DNA from: Rhynchonema sp. JSB1_4
Taxonomy: Eukaryota > Nematoda > Chromadorea > Monhysterida > Xyalidae
NCBI GenBank assembly: GCA_030248065.1
Contig: JASAMV010001041.1
Span: forward strand, 1 to 64,000
Direction of reading: 5' to 3'
Length of the DNA: 64,000 nt
Shown here: one piece after another, positions 46,593 to 59,880 of the stretch
Layout of the letters: each line of letters starts with the position of its first letter
Position numbering within the stretch: the stretch's first letter is position 1
Notes under the pieces: generated by a model
Told to the model about the DNA's origin: nothing
Database searches by the model: none
The model's input: the letters and a program-made list of their open reading frames with translations, nothing else
Program-made: the position numbers and the translations under genes

Positions 46593-49500
46593 CTACCGCA
46601 TCCACCAACAACTGTACAATGCAGTCACGAGAACGGCAACAATAAAGTTCGACAGATGGCACATAAAGCGTGAGCGAGCAGCAGATGACGATGACACCTC
46701 CAATCTAGTGATTGACCCCGTGCGTTGCCCATCGACCGGCAGTCGTTGTGCCTGATTGGCACACATGTTGTTTGTCCTCAAATGATCATAGATTGTGAGA
46801 TCGGTCCTGTTCATTTCGTAGTGTCGTCTGTATGGTGCATAGAGCACGTGCATGTCTGTCAGAGCCGACGCGGCTGAGGCCCGCAGTGACAGATCACCAC
46901 TCAACATCACATCAAACACACACGCGTCGAAGTAGAAGTCGGTCAACTTGGAATTGGCGCATAATCTGACGGCCTCATCGCGCTGATAGGGCAGTTTGAA
47001 GTTGCGACCTTGCTGCCGTCCGTAGCAGTCGACGAACTGGGTGGGATTGGCGAGTGCCTCCTTGAAGGGCAAGGCCTGTTGGGTGGGACAGCCGGTCACA
47101 CAAAGCTGGCCGGATTCGATCGAACTTTTCTCGGTGATGATCTGTTCGGGCATTTTGACGGTGACCGACAGATGCCGACCATGACGTCGGATTATGATGC
47201 GTGTTGAGATGTACTTGAGTCGCAGCTCAACACGACCAACGCCATCGCCAGCTTGATTGGCGTTGTAGCTGTCCTGCAACAGCAAGGCGCTTACAGTGAC
47301 GTCACTGAAGCATATGCAGTAGTAGTTTATGCAGCTGACCAGGGAGCAAGATACCCATTCAAAAATATTCACTTTGTTTGGTTTCACAGGGCATATTGAG
47401 GACCACAACAAAGGTTACATTGTGTGTAATCTAATTTCAAATGAGGTATGTAGCACTCTAATAGTTATTTCACACACTTGCCCAAACCGATAATTAAAAT
47501 AAAGAATAAGAGACAGGATAGGCGTAGTCGAACCTGATGCAATTCGAGTGCAGCTGTGTTCAACGACCGTCCACTAAACCTCGACCCGTCATCGAATGTG
47601 TGCGGCAAGATTGCATCCTCGCCCGATGCATCGTATCGTTTTTGACTCGTGCAACCCGACAGTTGTTTGATGAGCACTGTGATCTGCAGTGCATTTGCTT
47701 GATTTGGTTACGGTTTCGATCACATTTTGGGTTTTCATGTTGATTTATGGTGTTTCGAAAGTTTTTTTCGCTAACTTCAAGAGTTTGAAATCACCAAACC
47801 CTGATTCAACTTAAATTTCAAGACATTTTCTTCAAACATCCCTTCATTTATTTTTTCGTTCCGGAATGGACTGTGCAGTATGCCCAGTGGAGTAACTCGT
47901 AAAATAGATTCGCTAATTCGCCACTACCCCACAGTCGCTATAACTTGTGGTCATGGTTGTTCATTTATTCAGGTTTCTCATGCATCTGGTTGGCTCTTCC
48001 TCCCAATAAATATAAAAACGGGCTGCTCTCGTGTCCCTCCTTCCTCCCTGACTCGTACTGTAGTTATTGTTCAGCTGCCATCAGCAGGCACTGGAACTGC
48101 ACCCGGGACGGACTGTCGCCAGCAAAATGTGAGAAAGGGTCTGGTGCGTGCAGAGCCGTAAAACCGCATGTATACATTATTTGAGAGCGACTGCAAGGCG
48201 CCCAATTTTTCAAATCTTTGGAAATCACAATGACCAAATCACGACTGACGACGACGCTCTAATTTGCTGCAGCTGTGGTCGTGAAAGATTGGAGTTTTTT
48301 GGAAAAAAAGAAGTTGAATTAAACGACCCACATCTTGCGATGCCAGATGTTACACATTGTAGCAATGACAAATTGACATAAATGTGCTGCAGCAAACTTT
48401 CAGGTAACCGATAAGCGATAGTGGCAGCCAAAACAAGGGCAATAAAATCAATTACATTTTCTTTCGAAAAAACAGGGGCGACTGATTTTACGATGGCTTG
48501 CGATTTCGTTTCAGGGACATGAGAAAATGAGAAAAACTGTGTTCTGCCGCCTGCTCTCTCTGAGACCACACGCAGACATGAAAGGTTGTTGCTCCTGATT
48601 TTATGAGTTCTTAACGACGCAGACTTCATAAAAATCTGGACGCAAGCTATATGGGTGAAACCCCAAAGTTGACCTTTGAAACGTATGTTGCGCTGGAGAG
48701 CGCCGGGTTAGCAGCCATGTTGGTGACTTGTATCGCGAAATACGCATTGTCGATTAGGGGCCACGCACCAGCAACCAGACACGTCTCGTGTTGACCATCG
48801 AACGTGCGTAGGTGGGGGTCGCCTGAAACAACAAGGCAAACAAATTTGGCAACAACATTTATTGGGCCAATGGGCTTGATAGCAGGCAGTGGGCAGTATC
48901 AAATTAAAAGATAATCACTACAATTACAACTTTGTACAGAATCCCAAACCTAAGATCAAAAAGTGATTAGGACTCCGTACCGAACAGTTGACACACTCGA
49001 TAACCAGCGGCACCCCTTTCGTGTTCGAACGGATACACACAATGGTCGGGGCTGGATGGATGGGACGCACGATGCAGCTGGTCAGACTGGTATTGCTCGA
49101 TCACCTGAATTACAAACGGAGTTGGGATCACGCTCTGGCCTGGGTGCTCACTAACATACAGTAGGCATACAGCACCGGCAGAACACGTATAGCATTATGG
49201 TCATAATCCGCCATTCACAGTGGAGAATGCAATCATTCAAGACTATCACATAGCTGCTGCATCTGTGAAACATCAGCTTTGAACTTCTGCTTGCTGTTCT
49301 GGTCACTTACAAACTTGCACAAAGCTGCCCAATATACAATCGCCCACCTTTTTGCACTCATACTGTTGCAGTTGTTGTTTGAGTAAAGTAATCAAGGAGT
49401 GGAACTTGATCTGCCCACGGCATTGTTTGGCTGTCGCAGCCAGACACGAGTTGTAATCCGTGATCAACAGACAATATCTGATGTTTCGCGACACCAACAC

Positions 49501-49864
49501 TTTGTCACGCTCCAATGCCGATGTGAATCCAGCTGCACACAACTCGACACGGCAGTCGGCAGCAACTGCAATTGAGTGATCGGTGATGTTTCACGAGAAC
49601 AACTGTTTCTTTTTCAGAAGTCCTTTTGAGAGCTGACGACGACCTGGTGCGCCATCCCTCTGTGCCTATCACTGGCTGACATTTCGTGTATAACTTGCAT
49701 CTGGTAAACAATAAACATTAAATGACCAGACATTGGAAATGATACATCATCTCACCTTGATGTGTGAGCAGCAGTAGACAGAGCAATATGCGAGCGTAGA
49801 ACGGCAACGAACGTCGAATCAATGACCACAGACGGTGGAATGAGGTAATCGGTTTGAAACGCAT
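46593..49864 (-). CDS. drag-1: repulsive guidance molecule family protein (BMP co-receptor)
   Basis: GPI-anchored RGM/DRAGON-type co-receptor that modulates BMP-like signalling. Exons: 49864-49756, 49565-49348, 49104-48981, 48822-48674, 47683-47534, 47273-46593. They give 1,431 nt, 476 residues, in phase. A hydrophobic leader lies within the first 36 residues. The N-terminal helical domain contains [24 protein letters not shown] and FHSLI. A linker with DHCVYPFEH leads into the partial von Willebrand D module, [12 protein letters not shown]. The GD-PH bond here is the family's autocleavage site. [16 protein letters not shown] follows, then [24 protein letters not shown] 16-residue or longer hydrophobic C-terminus after RSRFMCH is the GPI signal. 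Cysteine spacing is conserved. There is no RGD motif at the N-terminus. Confidence 0.93.
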
Positions 49865-49987
49865 CGTAGAGATGAAAGTTACATTATTGAATGTGAAGAA
49901 TTACATTTTCTAAAAAAAGTAATACATTTGCAGTCATGTTCCAAATTAGGTGCAACATTTCGACAGTGAACACTGGTATAGTATTGG

Positions 49988-50225
49988 TATAGTAAATTTC
50001 CAAATTCGCTGCCGCACAGTAAAATACGCCCCATAGTTAATGTCACGTTATAAACCCGAATGCTAACCATGCGCAGTTCTGAAACATTGCGCGCAGCTGC
50101 CTGGCTGGCTGGCAAACTGCGTGTGTGTTGGCTGTCTGAATGTTTCACAAGTTGATTTTCGGGTTTAGAACCTGACATTAACTATGGGGCGTACTTTTCT
50201 GTTCGGTGTTTGGAAATTTACTATA
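49988..50225. mobile_element. MITE with roughly 55-bp terminal inverted repeats
   Basis: The left arm starts TATAGTAAATTTCCAAA and reaches ATAGTTAATGTCA. The right arm has TGACATTAACTATGGGGCG and ends GGAAATTTACTATA. It is about 238 bp, non-coding, with TA at each end, fitting a Tc1/mariner-type MITE. It lies about 120 bp upstream of the RGM start codon. Confidence 0.75.
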
Positions 50226-53200
50226 GCACAATAACCATATAAGAATTCATCAAATCAATCCTGATTTTCAAGTTCAGTCACTCTTAACTACTATGCTATT
50301 TGTGATTCTCACAAAACATTTTCAGCTGAAAATAATCTAGCAGATCAACCACGTTGCCACAGATCTGAAACATTCTCTTTACAACATGCTTTGTGTGCGA
50401 TCACGCGACGCAACGTCATTGTCCCGTCACTTTCCCTCTTTACGAATCAGGGAAAAAAATTGACCAATTCTTATAAAGTCATTGTGCGACCAATAACCAA
50501 TTGGAACCATTTTGTCAGACAACACGCGAACAAACATAATCTACCAACAGTAAATTACGAAACCGGCATATTGGTCCAAATAACAGTGCAGACGTGTAAC
50601 CCAATACACACACTGATGGTATCAGTATATTACCGGATACATGAGAGAACTAATGACTGTGGCACTCATGCAAGGTAACCCAACTTTAACTCTAAACCCA
50701 ACTGTAGTTTATCTGGCCCTTCAGATCTCTGGTATATCTCCTTTCAGATCTGACTTTATTTTGGGTCAAAGATGTGTGCGTGTTTGGGGACAGTTTGTTG
50801 ACTCGTGATTGGTTGCCCAAAAAGATGTATGTCTTATGGCATGCCTGAGGAAGGTTAACTTGGGCCTCTTTGCCGTTGATCAAGACCAAAGCAAGATTCT
50901 ATTGGTGCCAACTGGCCCGTGTGTCAAGCAAGACGGAACATGAACATGAACGACCGGTTTTCGCCCCCCAAACCACATGATGCTACACGCTCTGCACATT
51001 GAAGTTTTTCGGCTGAATGGCTGTTAAAAAAAGAAAACTGCCAAAGGTATGCAAATGAAGTCAAAACCATGCAAAATGCAAAGCCCTCCTTTCATGTTTT
51101 GATTGGCTTTGAATGGCATGTGAAAGCCGAGCAGTGTTTTTTCACAGGCACAAAAGGCTCAATTCAAAAGAAATTGGGGGAGGGCAGGATCATAGACACA
51201 GAAAACCCCATATAATCCTGTCTGCTTTTGTGGGAAAGAGACTCGGTTGCACAAAAGGGGGCTCCGAAAACTGGGTGGGCCAAGTATCAAAAATAAATGA
51301 GCTCAAAAATACACCAGAAGCGGCACATTATGCCACAATAATAACCAACACTCATGCTCACAAGGAAGTAACTTTTCACGATCAATGCGGTTCCGTCCGT
51401 GTTCCAAATACGGTTAATTCTAGCACCTGGGTTCCCACTAACGGACGAGGACAGGGGTCAGATTGTTGTGAGCTGGTACACCTACATACCAGGTCTGGGA
51501 CGCAGCTTTGAGTGTATGACTAAATATTGGGCTGCATACGGCCATAAATCGCTTTTGAAGTATGGCGATCCATAGTCGAAACGGGTGTATATCATTGACC
51601 TATAGCTTACAGGTTTAGGGAGCTTGGTCACTGCGAACAACATTGCACAAGTCAAAAAGGAGCCTCGGGGCTTAGCAGCAGGGCTTCACAGACTCAGTGG
51701 CGGGATATGTGTTTGAAATTTAGACGTTTTGATCGAGCTGAATATTTATTGGGGTTCATCCCATTTGAATCCATTGTTATGTATACCCAATATTTAAAAC
51801 ATGCAACTAAATTATTGTAAATAAATAAGCCTGGAGGTCTGACAAGCCTATCCATCGCTGTTATGCAATCGTGCTCATACCGAGGGTGGTCTGTTATGTG
51901 AACAGCGGTAGCGATAAAAAAGCGTGAGTTTTTGAACTCGAAAGCATCCAGACAAACGAAATGTCGTTTCATTTGAATTTAGCAACCAACTTGGATGGTG
52001 TTCGAAACCATGGCAATAAATTTTCAGAAACTAGCCAATCAAAATGTATAAATTCAATGACAGTGTGAGTATCACGCACGACACATTTTTCTCCCATTTT
52101 TTAACCATAGAACAACAGCACAAACCATGCATTTCCCATCACGAGAGCCGGTCGTGGTCTAAAGCTGGAAACTCGACCAGCTGCCAGCTCAACATGGTAA
52201 CAAAGCAGAAACAAAGGGTCCATGAATTAGGAATGAGTTTTGGGGCAGAAGCGTACGCATACATATTTCCCATAGCATGGATATTCAAACAGATTCCACA
52301 AAGCCAAAGGTAACCGGAAACCTCTATTATCTGCTCTTTGATCAGCCATGCATGCGATTATTTACTCGGATCATCCGAAAATAAAAGCGACCATCCTAAT
52401 AAAATATTGAAATGCATAAAATCATTACTTCTCAGAAAATGCTGCAATAAAACACAAGCGACCGTTTGTCTGCGCGGTAAAATTAAAACCGGGGAACAAC
52501 TTGGGCGCACGTTGATTGAAAAAATAGTCGAAATCAAAAACTCTGTTCTGGCAAAATAAATACCAAATGTTCATAATGCATTACCTTAGGTTGCAGTAAC
52601 GTTGCAGGTTGACTCCTAACGTGCTTAAAATGGTTGAGCACAAACATCGCTCCGGTTAAAACCATGTTGTAGTGTTTGAAAAGTCCCCGTTTTTGTCAAT
52701 GTAACCTAACCTGTCCGCCGGCATGGAAGCGTAACGCGTATGGTGTACGTGTTGTATAATATGTGATCAGAAAAGAAATGTGGTTTTGGCTGCGGTGTGG
52801 GTGAGGCCTGCAACTGCACAAACCTCAAATTTGATGTTGTGCCAAAACGGCCCAAAACTACCAAAGCCGAGAAGAAGTCAACAGATGAGTACACATTTCA
52901 AATCACAGACCTTCGGGTACCTCTAACTCAAGTTTGACTTCACTTACCAACAGCAAGCGCCATAATCGCAAATAAATATTTTCGACACTTCTTCTGAGGC
53001 AAAGGGTAAATAAAACACGGACAGCAAAAAGCTGTTACACGGCAAGTTTATGCGACGATTTGCGACCTAAAAGTGTCACAATTACGCACCTAACCGCTGA
53101 GTCATGATCAGAAAAAGCGGAACCGCTGCGGAAACTCGAATTTCCTGGTCTGAACGCATGGAGTGCAGAAAATTGGGAATTCAAGAAAAAACATTTCTTG

Positions 53201-56200
53201 CCTGTGCAGCGTGCCTGTAAAGCACGAATGGTCTAGAAAAACATACACAGCGTGAAGTCGCGGGTTTTGGGTTGAACGAAAACCAAAACATGCGCTTGAG
53301 AGAACAGAACTATAAGCACTGGGGTTAGACAAAAATCAACTTTGTATGCTTTGCAGTTCCTGTTCCGTATTTTCAACAGCAATACCTTAGCAAAGATTCA
53401 AGAAGAACCATTTTGAGCACATAAATATGCGAACACGCAAACATTCTGAAGAAAGAACGCAAGAGGCACAGCAGCGTTGTGTGTTCGCACTGATGATCAC
53501 GACGACAGGGCGGACGCATACTGTACATCCAATCTACGACCTTCCAAACCAATGGTAATCGTTTAACGACGGTATGTCTGTCACGTCCGATCGGGTACTG
53601 GCACGGCTGGATGTGGGATTTTATGAAGGGACCGGACGAATAATCTGATTTTCATAACTTCATAAGGTTCTATCGTGAAGCAAAGTTTGATGATCAGTTC
53701 CTAACTTTGTCCACAGCATTTTGATGCAGGAAAATGACCGTAAGGGAAGCAGACACTTGGTGTCGATAAAAGTTGCTCCGGCCAAAACCCACATCCACAT
53801 TAACCACCGTGTGTTTTGCGGTGTACTAATAAGATCATGGCGTGGCGTCAAAACACAAGTTATTGCAACCAGCAATTCATTCTAAACACTGCGCAGTTGA
53901 GAAAGGGTTCTCGTATCGGTTCAGATCCTGATCGGATGCAAAGATGACCTGGAACATCCTAGATACTCTAAAACAATTCAGGAAAAATTGACGGGGAATA
54001 TAGACATTGGCAATAAAGTTAAAATTTCAATGTTTCATATCTTGGGCCATCTTGCATCATCATTTCGACGCTGAAATGCTTCGGTTACCAACTATACACG
54101 GGAAATATCCTGCAACGCTGCAACGCTAATAAACAGTAACCTTTAGACATGTTCGGTGTACAGTACCCCAAGTGATTTGTTAAGCAGAGTAGGTAAGTGT
54201 TGTTACAAAGACCACAAAACCGATCGAATAATAAATAAATGATTGCTACCAAAGTGTATAAAACAACAGAAAAAAGAGTGTAGTAAAATGTCGCCACCGG
54301 TGAGACGCGACACTTGGTGCCAGACACTCTAGGTAACGAAACGAACACGCGTTTATTCGATGTTTCATACAGTGTTGGGAACCGTCAGAGAGTTGGACAG
54401 CACAAAATTCGCGAATAGGATATCTACGCCCAATCAATTTCCCCTAAATTTATAGCCAAATCATCTGAAAATGCCCGCGGGCAACAAAGCAATAGACGCG
54501 ATGCGTTTTGTGACTATAAAACTTTCAATGCCAAATCAGACGGAAGTAAAGTGTAGGCAATGCAGCAATCTGCAGTGATATGACTTTATTGCTCTCAAAA
54601 ATTAGGCGACACAAGAGCGGGAATAATTGTAAAATAATACTTGTACACGGTTGCGTATGGACACACAAACCTACAGTACATACACGCCATTAAAAGTTTG
54701 ACATGAGCTTGTGGTTATTCTTACTTCTTGCGAAAAAGAGTAATACAGTTTTGCTCCACAGAAAGAACTAAAAGTGAAGTTAAATTACTTACTTTTGGGC
54801 ATAAGGTGCAAAATCAGAACTTCTCTCACCACGAACAAATAGCGTATAACTTTGATGATAAGCCATCGCATAAAATTGCACAACTTACGCTTGTAAACAA
54901 TAATAAACATGTAATAAACGTTGAAAGAATAAGCAGACAAGACAGATTTGGCACCAAAATTTTGTAATTTACGAGCACGGGAGGCGCCAGTGAGTGAACA
55001 AACAAAATGAGAGAAAAACAAGTGTCGCCCTCGTGCTGGTGTCGTAATAAAAGGCAAATGTCGCCACCTTTTATGAATGTCAGACGGCTTAGGCGTACGA
55101 GTGTGCCATTTTGAAGGTTCTGAACGACTTTTCTTCAATGGTCCACTAACTCATTCATTTTGGTTTTCGAGCAAAAGGCCAACAAAATACTACAACATTC
55201 AAAAAAACGTCGAGTCAGTTGCTGTGCATTTGTCAACATTTTATTTTCTGACATATTGTTGCCCTGATGTCCGACAACTAAACGATTTTGGCGCCTGTGC
55301 GTAGTTGTATTTATACAAATTTTTCACGAAACAATACCTACCGTAACCGCTTATACGGTGCAATATTGGGTACCGGTCGTATCCACAGACTAGGAACAGG
55401 GTTCAACCCCGGACGGACCCAAGGACATTCGGATGAGAAATATTTTAAAATATGCAACATGCTGCAATTTGAATGCGCGCAACAGTTGTTTGAGTGTTTA
55501 TAACGAGGTGTCTAAACAGGCAAAACTGCGCAAAATGGTGATTTGAGGAAAATACAAAATGCAGGAAATGGACAATAATGACAACAGGCGGTTGAAGCCC
55601 GTGGGATCGAAATCAAAGGAAAGTGATTTTTCGACTACTTTCGTGTAGTTATTTTAACTGTCAGAACGCTTTTACGCTTCTGGGGTCAAAGGTGACTAAT
55701 TTCCCAACACATGCATAGTATACCTAAAAGTGCAACCTGAATATTGCTCAAAAGAAAATTCCCACCTCGTTTCAAAAGGACCGCAGTATGGAAAACGTTA
55801 AAAAGAACGTTCTTGTAGACAGGCTGTCTAACTGAACATAAAACGCATCTAAATGCTCTCGTAATAAAGTGGGTTTTGCACAGAAAAGTATAAGCAAATA
55901 TGAAAAACCAGGTTTCAAGTGTGCTGATAGGCCGAAAGAATTTGTGGCATTCCGAAGCAAAAAAACTGGTATAATCGAAAAAAATCGCCAGGTTTAAATG
56001 AGATGCATACACTTAACAGTTTGTTTTTGATTTTTGAGCAAAAGAAAAACGCGTGGGAAGCATGGCACTTTGGGTGATAAAGGAAGGTTTCACGTTGTGC
56101 ATATTTTTTTCAGCACAGTCCAAAGAGTGTAAACAGATAGAAATTTTTAGAAATAAAACACAACATTGCACCATTATTACCATTCCCGTTTTGAAGATAA

Positions 56201-57086
56201 AGTCAGGCAAAAATTAAGCGGTTTTGCAACCTCAAACAACAGTTTGTGAGAAACGGCTTCAAGACATCTGTTCGGCCATAGGACAACGGTAAATTTACAC
56301 ATAGTCAACAATTTTGCTATTAAGCGCAAATCACAAGTAAAATCTCCACCACAAACCGCCTGCGAAGGCTATGTGAAACCACCAAATAACATTGTAACAT
56401 GCCACTGCAGTGTTTTGTTATCTGTTCGAAAGTTTGAAAGTGTCCTAAAAACTGTACTAGTGAAGTTCGTTATGCCTTTCTGGTGTATGGAAAAACAAAA
56501 AACAACACTGCTTTGTCCGGGAAATGGTTTACAACATATGCAGCAGAGTTTGCGTTTGTTGATAAGCGCAAGGCTCTGAAGAAACATGGGTTATGTTACG
56601 TTGTCAAATCATGCCGTATTGTGGTGCACATCTCAAGAAACAAAAATGCGCAAATATATGAAATGAAATAAATGTCATTTCAGTTTTGAAACTTTAATTT
56701 GAATGAACTTCGCTGACAAATTTAATTTTGAGAGAAACTTATAGAAAGAAAATCAATTTCTAACCATGCTTGTGAAAGCGAAACTGAAATTCTGGTCTGA
56801 AGGTACTTTTCAAACCAGGTTTTGAATAAAAGGTTCAGCTATATATTTAAATTCAGGACTGAAAGCAGGGTTGAGAACCTCTTGGTGCTCAGGTTTCCTG
56901 CATGAGTAACTTCTGTGGTCAGGTTTTGGCGCCCGCGCGAAGGAGGAGCTATGGTACGCCATGCTTATGATATTGCTGGCTAATCTAATCCTGTATTGGC
57001 TTATCGGCTTAGTTTTGGGTGACAAGTGTCCCCACTCATTCACTCATCACAGCAACAAGCATGAGTGCTAGAAAGTGTAAATATGA

Positions 57087-57107
57087 GTGTGTGTGTGTGT
57101 ATATATT
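57087..57107. repeat. GT/AT microsatellite
   Basis: A short GTGTGTGTGTGT tract passes into TATATAT within the gene-poor region. Confidence 0.8.
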
Positions 57108-58294
57108 TGATGAGTTATGGGGCTTGGATGGGTGTAAATAAATGAGAAATGGGAGGGTTGTCGAAGGAGAATACAGAATTGTGGCGCCGCCTGGGATCAG
57201 TCATTTGTACGTGATGGTCATTTCGTTAATAATAAGTATTTTGAAATGTAGAGTGACGTGGCTTGTCCTATCAACTTAAAGCAAGTAAATAATGAAGGTA
57301 TGCAATCGCAGATCCACAGCTCGAGAACCAAACATGCGCAGTTGAGATGGGAACGCCCGGCACTTGAAGCGACTGCGTGCGCTTGCACACAAGGGAGGCT
57401 TATTCACTGTACTTCCTCTAAAATACAAAAGAGAAGAAAACAAATGCACCTTGTTTTTATCGTTGAATAAGTGTCTTGCAGACACGACAAAAGCTGTCCG
57501 AAAATAACAATGTTTAACCCAAATGTGCTCAGATTCAGAAGCACTGCAGGTCCAATGACTGAGGTCATTCTTGTGCTCAAATGTTTTGTATGAAGTGCTC
57601 GCCACGCTACACAATGTGCACCTTAGGGTTCCTTTTGTATCTTCAGCCCAAAAGCAAGCAACGCACACTCAAAGTGAACCCTGCACAAGTGCAAGCATAC
57701 CGAGGAAAATTCGGACACCAGAGTCCGATTGAGCACACATTCAACAGGTTACAATGTCCATATTTCAACCATGCAACTGTCCACCGCAGGGCGTCATAAT
57801 TCCCAATCGCAATGTTTGCAAATCGTTGTTGTTGGCATTGTCTCGCTGCACTGTTCACACCAACGAGCTGTTTAGATGTTCGGGCTCTTGCCATTCTCTG
57901 ACTTGCGTGAGCAATGTGGTGATAGCTGAGATTCTTCAGTGAAATCAGGAGTCAATAGAACAGGACTGTAGGAATGTGATCAACAGTACTTTCAACTTCA
58001 ACTTTTTATTTTGGCGCTCTCGCAAAAGCCTAAACACAGACTAGGAATTTCGAAAATGATGATTGAAAAGAAATGAAACCAACATCAAGTGAACCGTCAC
58101 GAGACGACTAGATACACGAATATGAACAAAATTAACCAACCTACCGGTAGGCAATCGAACAACTTGCAGACTTGTGGTCTGCGATGTGTCAATATGCCCA
58201 ACCAGCTGTGGGCGCAGGGCATGAGGCAAACAAAAACAAAAAAAAACACCCAAACCCAACAAACACCACAAAACACAACACACCCACACCACCA

Positions 58295-58321
58295 CCCCCC
58301 CCCCCCCCCCCCCCCCCCCCC
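58295..58321. repeat. poly-C tract, 27 bases
   Basis: An uninterrupted C run follows a CA/CCA-rich stretch (CACACCCACACCACCA). It can form i-motif/G4 structures and is liable to length error. Confidence 0.9.
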
Positions 58322-58941
58322 ACCCATCATGTGGGCACGTAACCAATCGGCTGCAGCCAAATGAGTGAAACGTTTTGTGATGCACCACGCACGGTGTTGG
58401 CGTGATGCCAAACGTTGCCATTGTTCTTAGAATGCTCGTGTCCACGCCTGGTGAAACAGGCAATGCTGACGCTGTTGTTTTAGTGTACTTATGGTCCAAA
58501 CAGGCAACTCGTAATCGAGGTTCAGCGGCAGCCGATTTTTTAAAATGCGTTGGGGTGAAAATCCTGCGAATAAGGGGTTCTTTTTCTCTGCTCCTTCCAA
58601 AAGGGTAGTCCCCTTTCAGAAGCCAAACTGACGAAAGGGGCGGTCATGGTCATGGATGTCGGACGTTGCTCATCGGCAGGCAAAAATATACTGCTTTGAC
58701 TTGCTGATGTTTCACAATCGACTTGCGGCCGAATACAGTAGTGCATGACGGAGCAGGTCGTACTAGTTCGTGTCAGCATTGGTGCACGTCTTCGTCTTCA
58801 TGTTGTCCCAATCGTGCAACCACGTGTCGCGGACAAAACAGCGGGTTTCGAAAGACAGCAGCCGCTTAAATGGATATTACCTGAGACCAATGTATAGGCC
58901 CAAGCCTAAGAATCTACGCTCAAGCGCAGCCACAAGCCCAG

Positions 58942-58959
58942 GCGTAAGCCTAAGCCTAA
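58942..58959 (-). repeat. telomere-like GCCTAA units
   Basis: GCGTAA is followed by two perfect GCCTAA units, the complement of the nematode telomere unit TTAGGC. Degenerate versions (CAAGCCTAAG, GCCCAAGCC) lie within 50 bp upstream. The number of units is too small for a functional telomere. Confidence 0.4.
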
Positions 58960-59880
58960 TGACAAAGATATATAGGTAGATATTCAGTACCCGCTGTTTT
59001 AAAGTCATATGATGCTTCATTTCTTTTGCAACTATTGAATCTATTGGTTTTGCCAACCGCAACCCACGTCCAGCTACCACCGTATACCTCGATCCATAGT
59101 CTGTGTCTGTGATAATCAGAACGTAATCGGTGACACACCTGGTTGTTCGTCGACGCAAGCGTTCTCGGTGAACTCGTAGATCACAACCTGAAGATCCGGG
59201 GAAATGCGGAGAGAGGATATGCGATTAAAAATAATGAGCATTGACAACGAAGCACAGAAAATTTTAAATAAAGACATAATCGTCGACCCATACTTTCGTT
59301 TTCCGTACTTTCTTTTAAATCTCGCACTAAGTTTTCTTGTCTATTTCCAATGCTGCATCTGTTTTGTTAGGTTTTATTCATCGGAAGAGAAAACATAGAT
59401 ACAAAAGTGCTTTTTAGTGAAAAATGACAAGAGGAATAAACGGATAGAAAACTTTTGTTAAAACAACATATCACGTATAAAAGATGACAAACTATAATAT
59501 TATAACTTGTAATCTGAGTTTTGAGACTTACTGTATACAGTTACCAGAAAAAATATTTACGTACTCGTAAATATATCTTGCAGAAATGTGAGACGTAAAG
59601 CAGTGGTGCACTACCGAAAGAATAATAAAGCAGCAGCAGAAGAAATTAGCCGGTTATGTTGGAAAGAATTTGATTGTGTGATATATAACAAAATACGGCA
59701 GCCAAAATCATAACAAGAGAAATGGTTCAATTGCCCAATCTGAAAGCCAGCATGTTCTCACATTTAGCATTTTCGGATTGAGCAACTACGAACGACAATG
59801 ACAATGAATATCAAATTGGCACGCGCACACATTCACATGATGTAAAGTATATACGGCAATGGATATTTTGTGTCAGTGAG

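Larger units (their letters stand above)
50226..59880. other. gene-poor region, about 9.7 kb
   Basis: No protein family, tRNA or rRNA is recognised. Open frames reach about 150 codons but none has homologous motifs joined by plausible splice sites. The DNA is AT-rich with short A/T runs. It may hold regulatory DNA, non-coding exons of RGM (5' side) or the 3' side of calexcitin, or lineage-specific genes that I cannot detect by eye. Confidence 0.45.

Noticed and set aside
49505..49711. Exon-like CKLYTKCQ stretch in RGM intron 1
   Set aside because: It resembles the RGM N-terminal Cys motif, but the true CRVELC motif follows in the next exon and joins exon 1 in phase. Including the stretch breaks the frame.
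51113..51511. 132-codon open frame in the gene-poor region
   Set aside because: No recognisable domain, no partner exons with matching phase, ordinary chance length for 10 kb.
55380..55430. tRNA-like B box (GGGTTCAACCCC)
   Set aside because: No A box at the right distance and no cloverleaf could be drawn.
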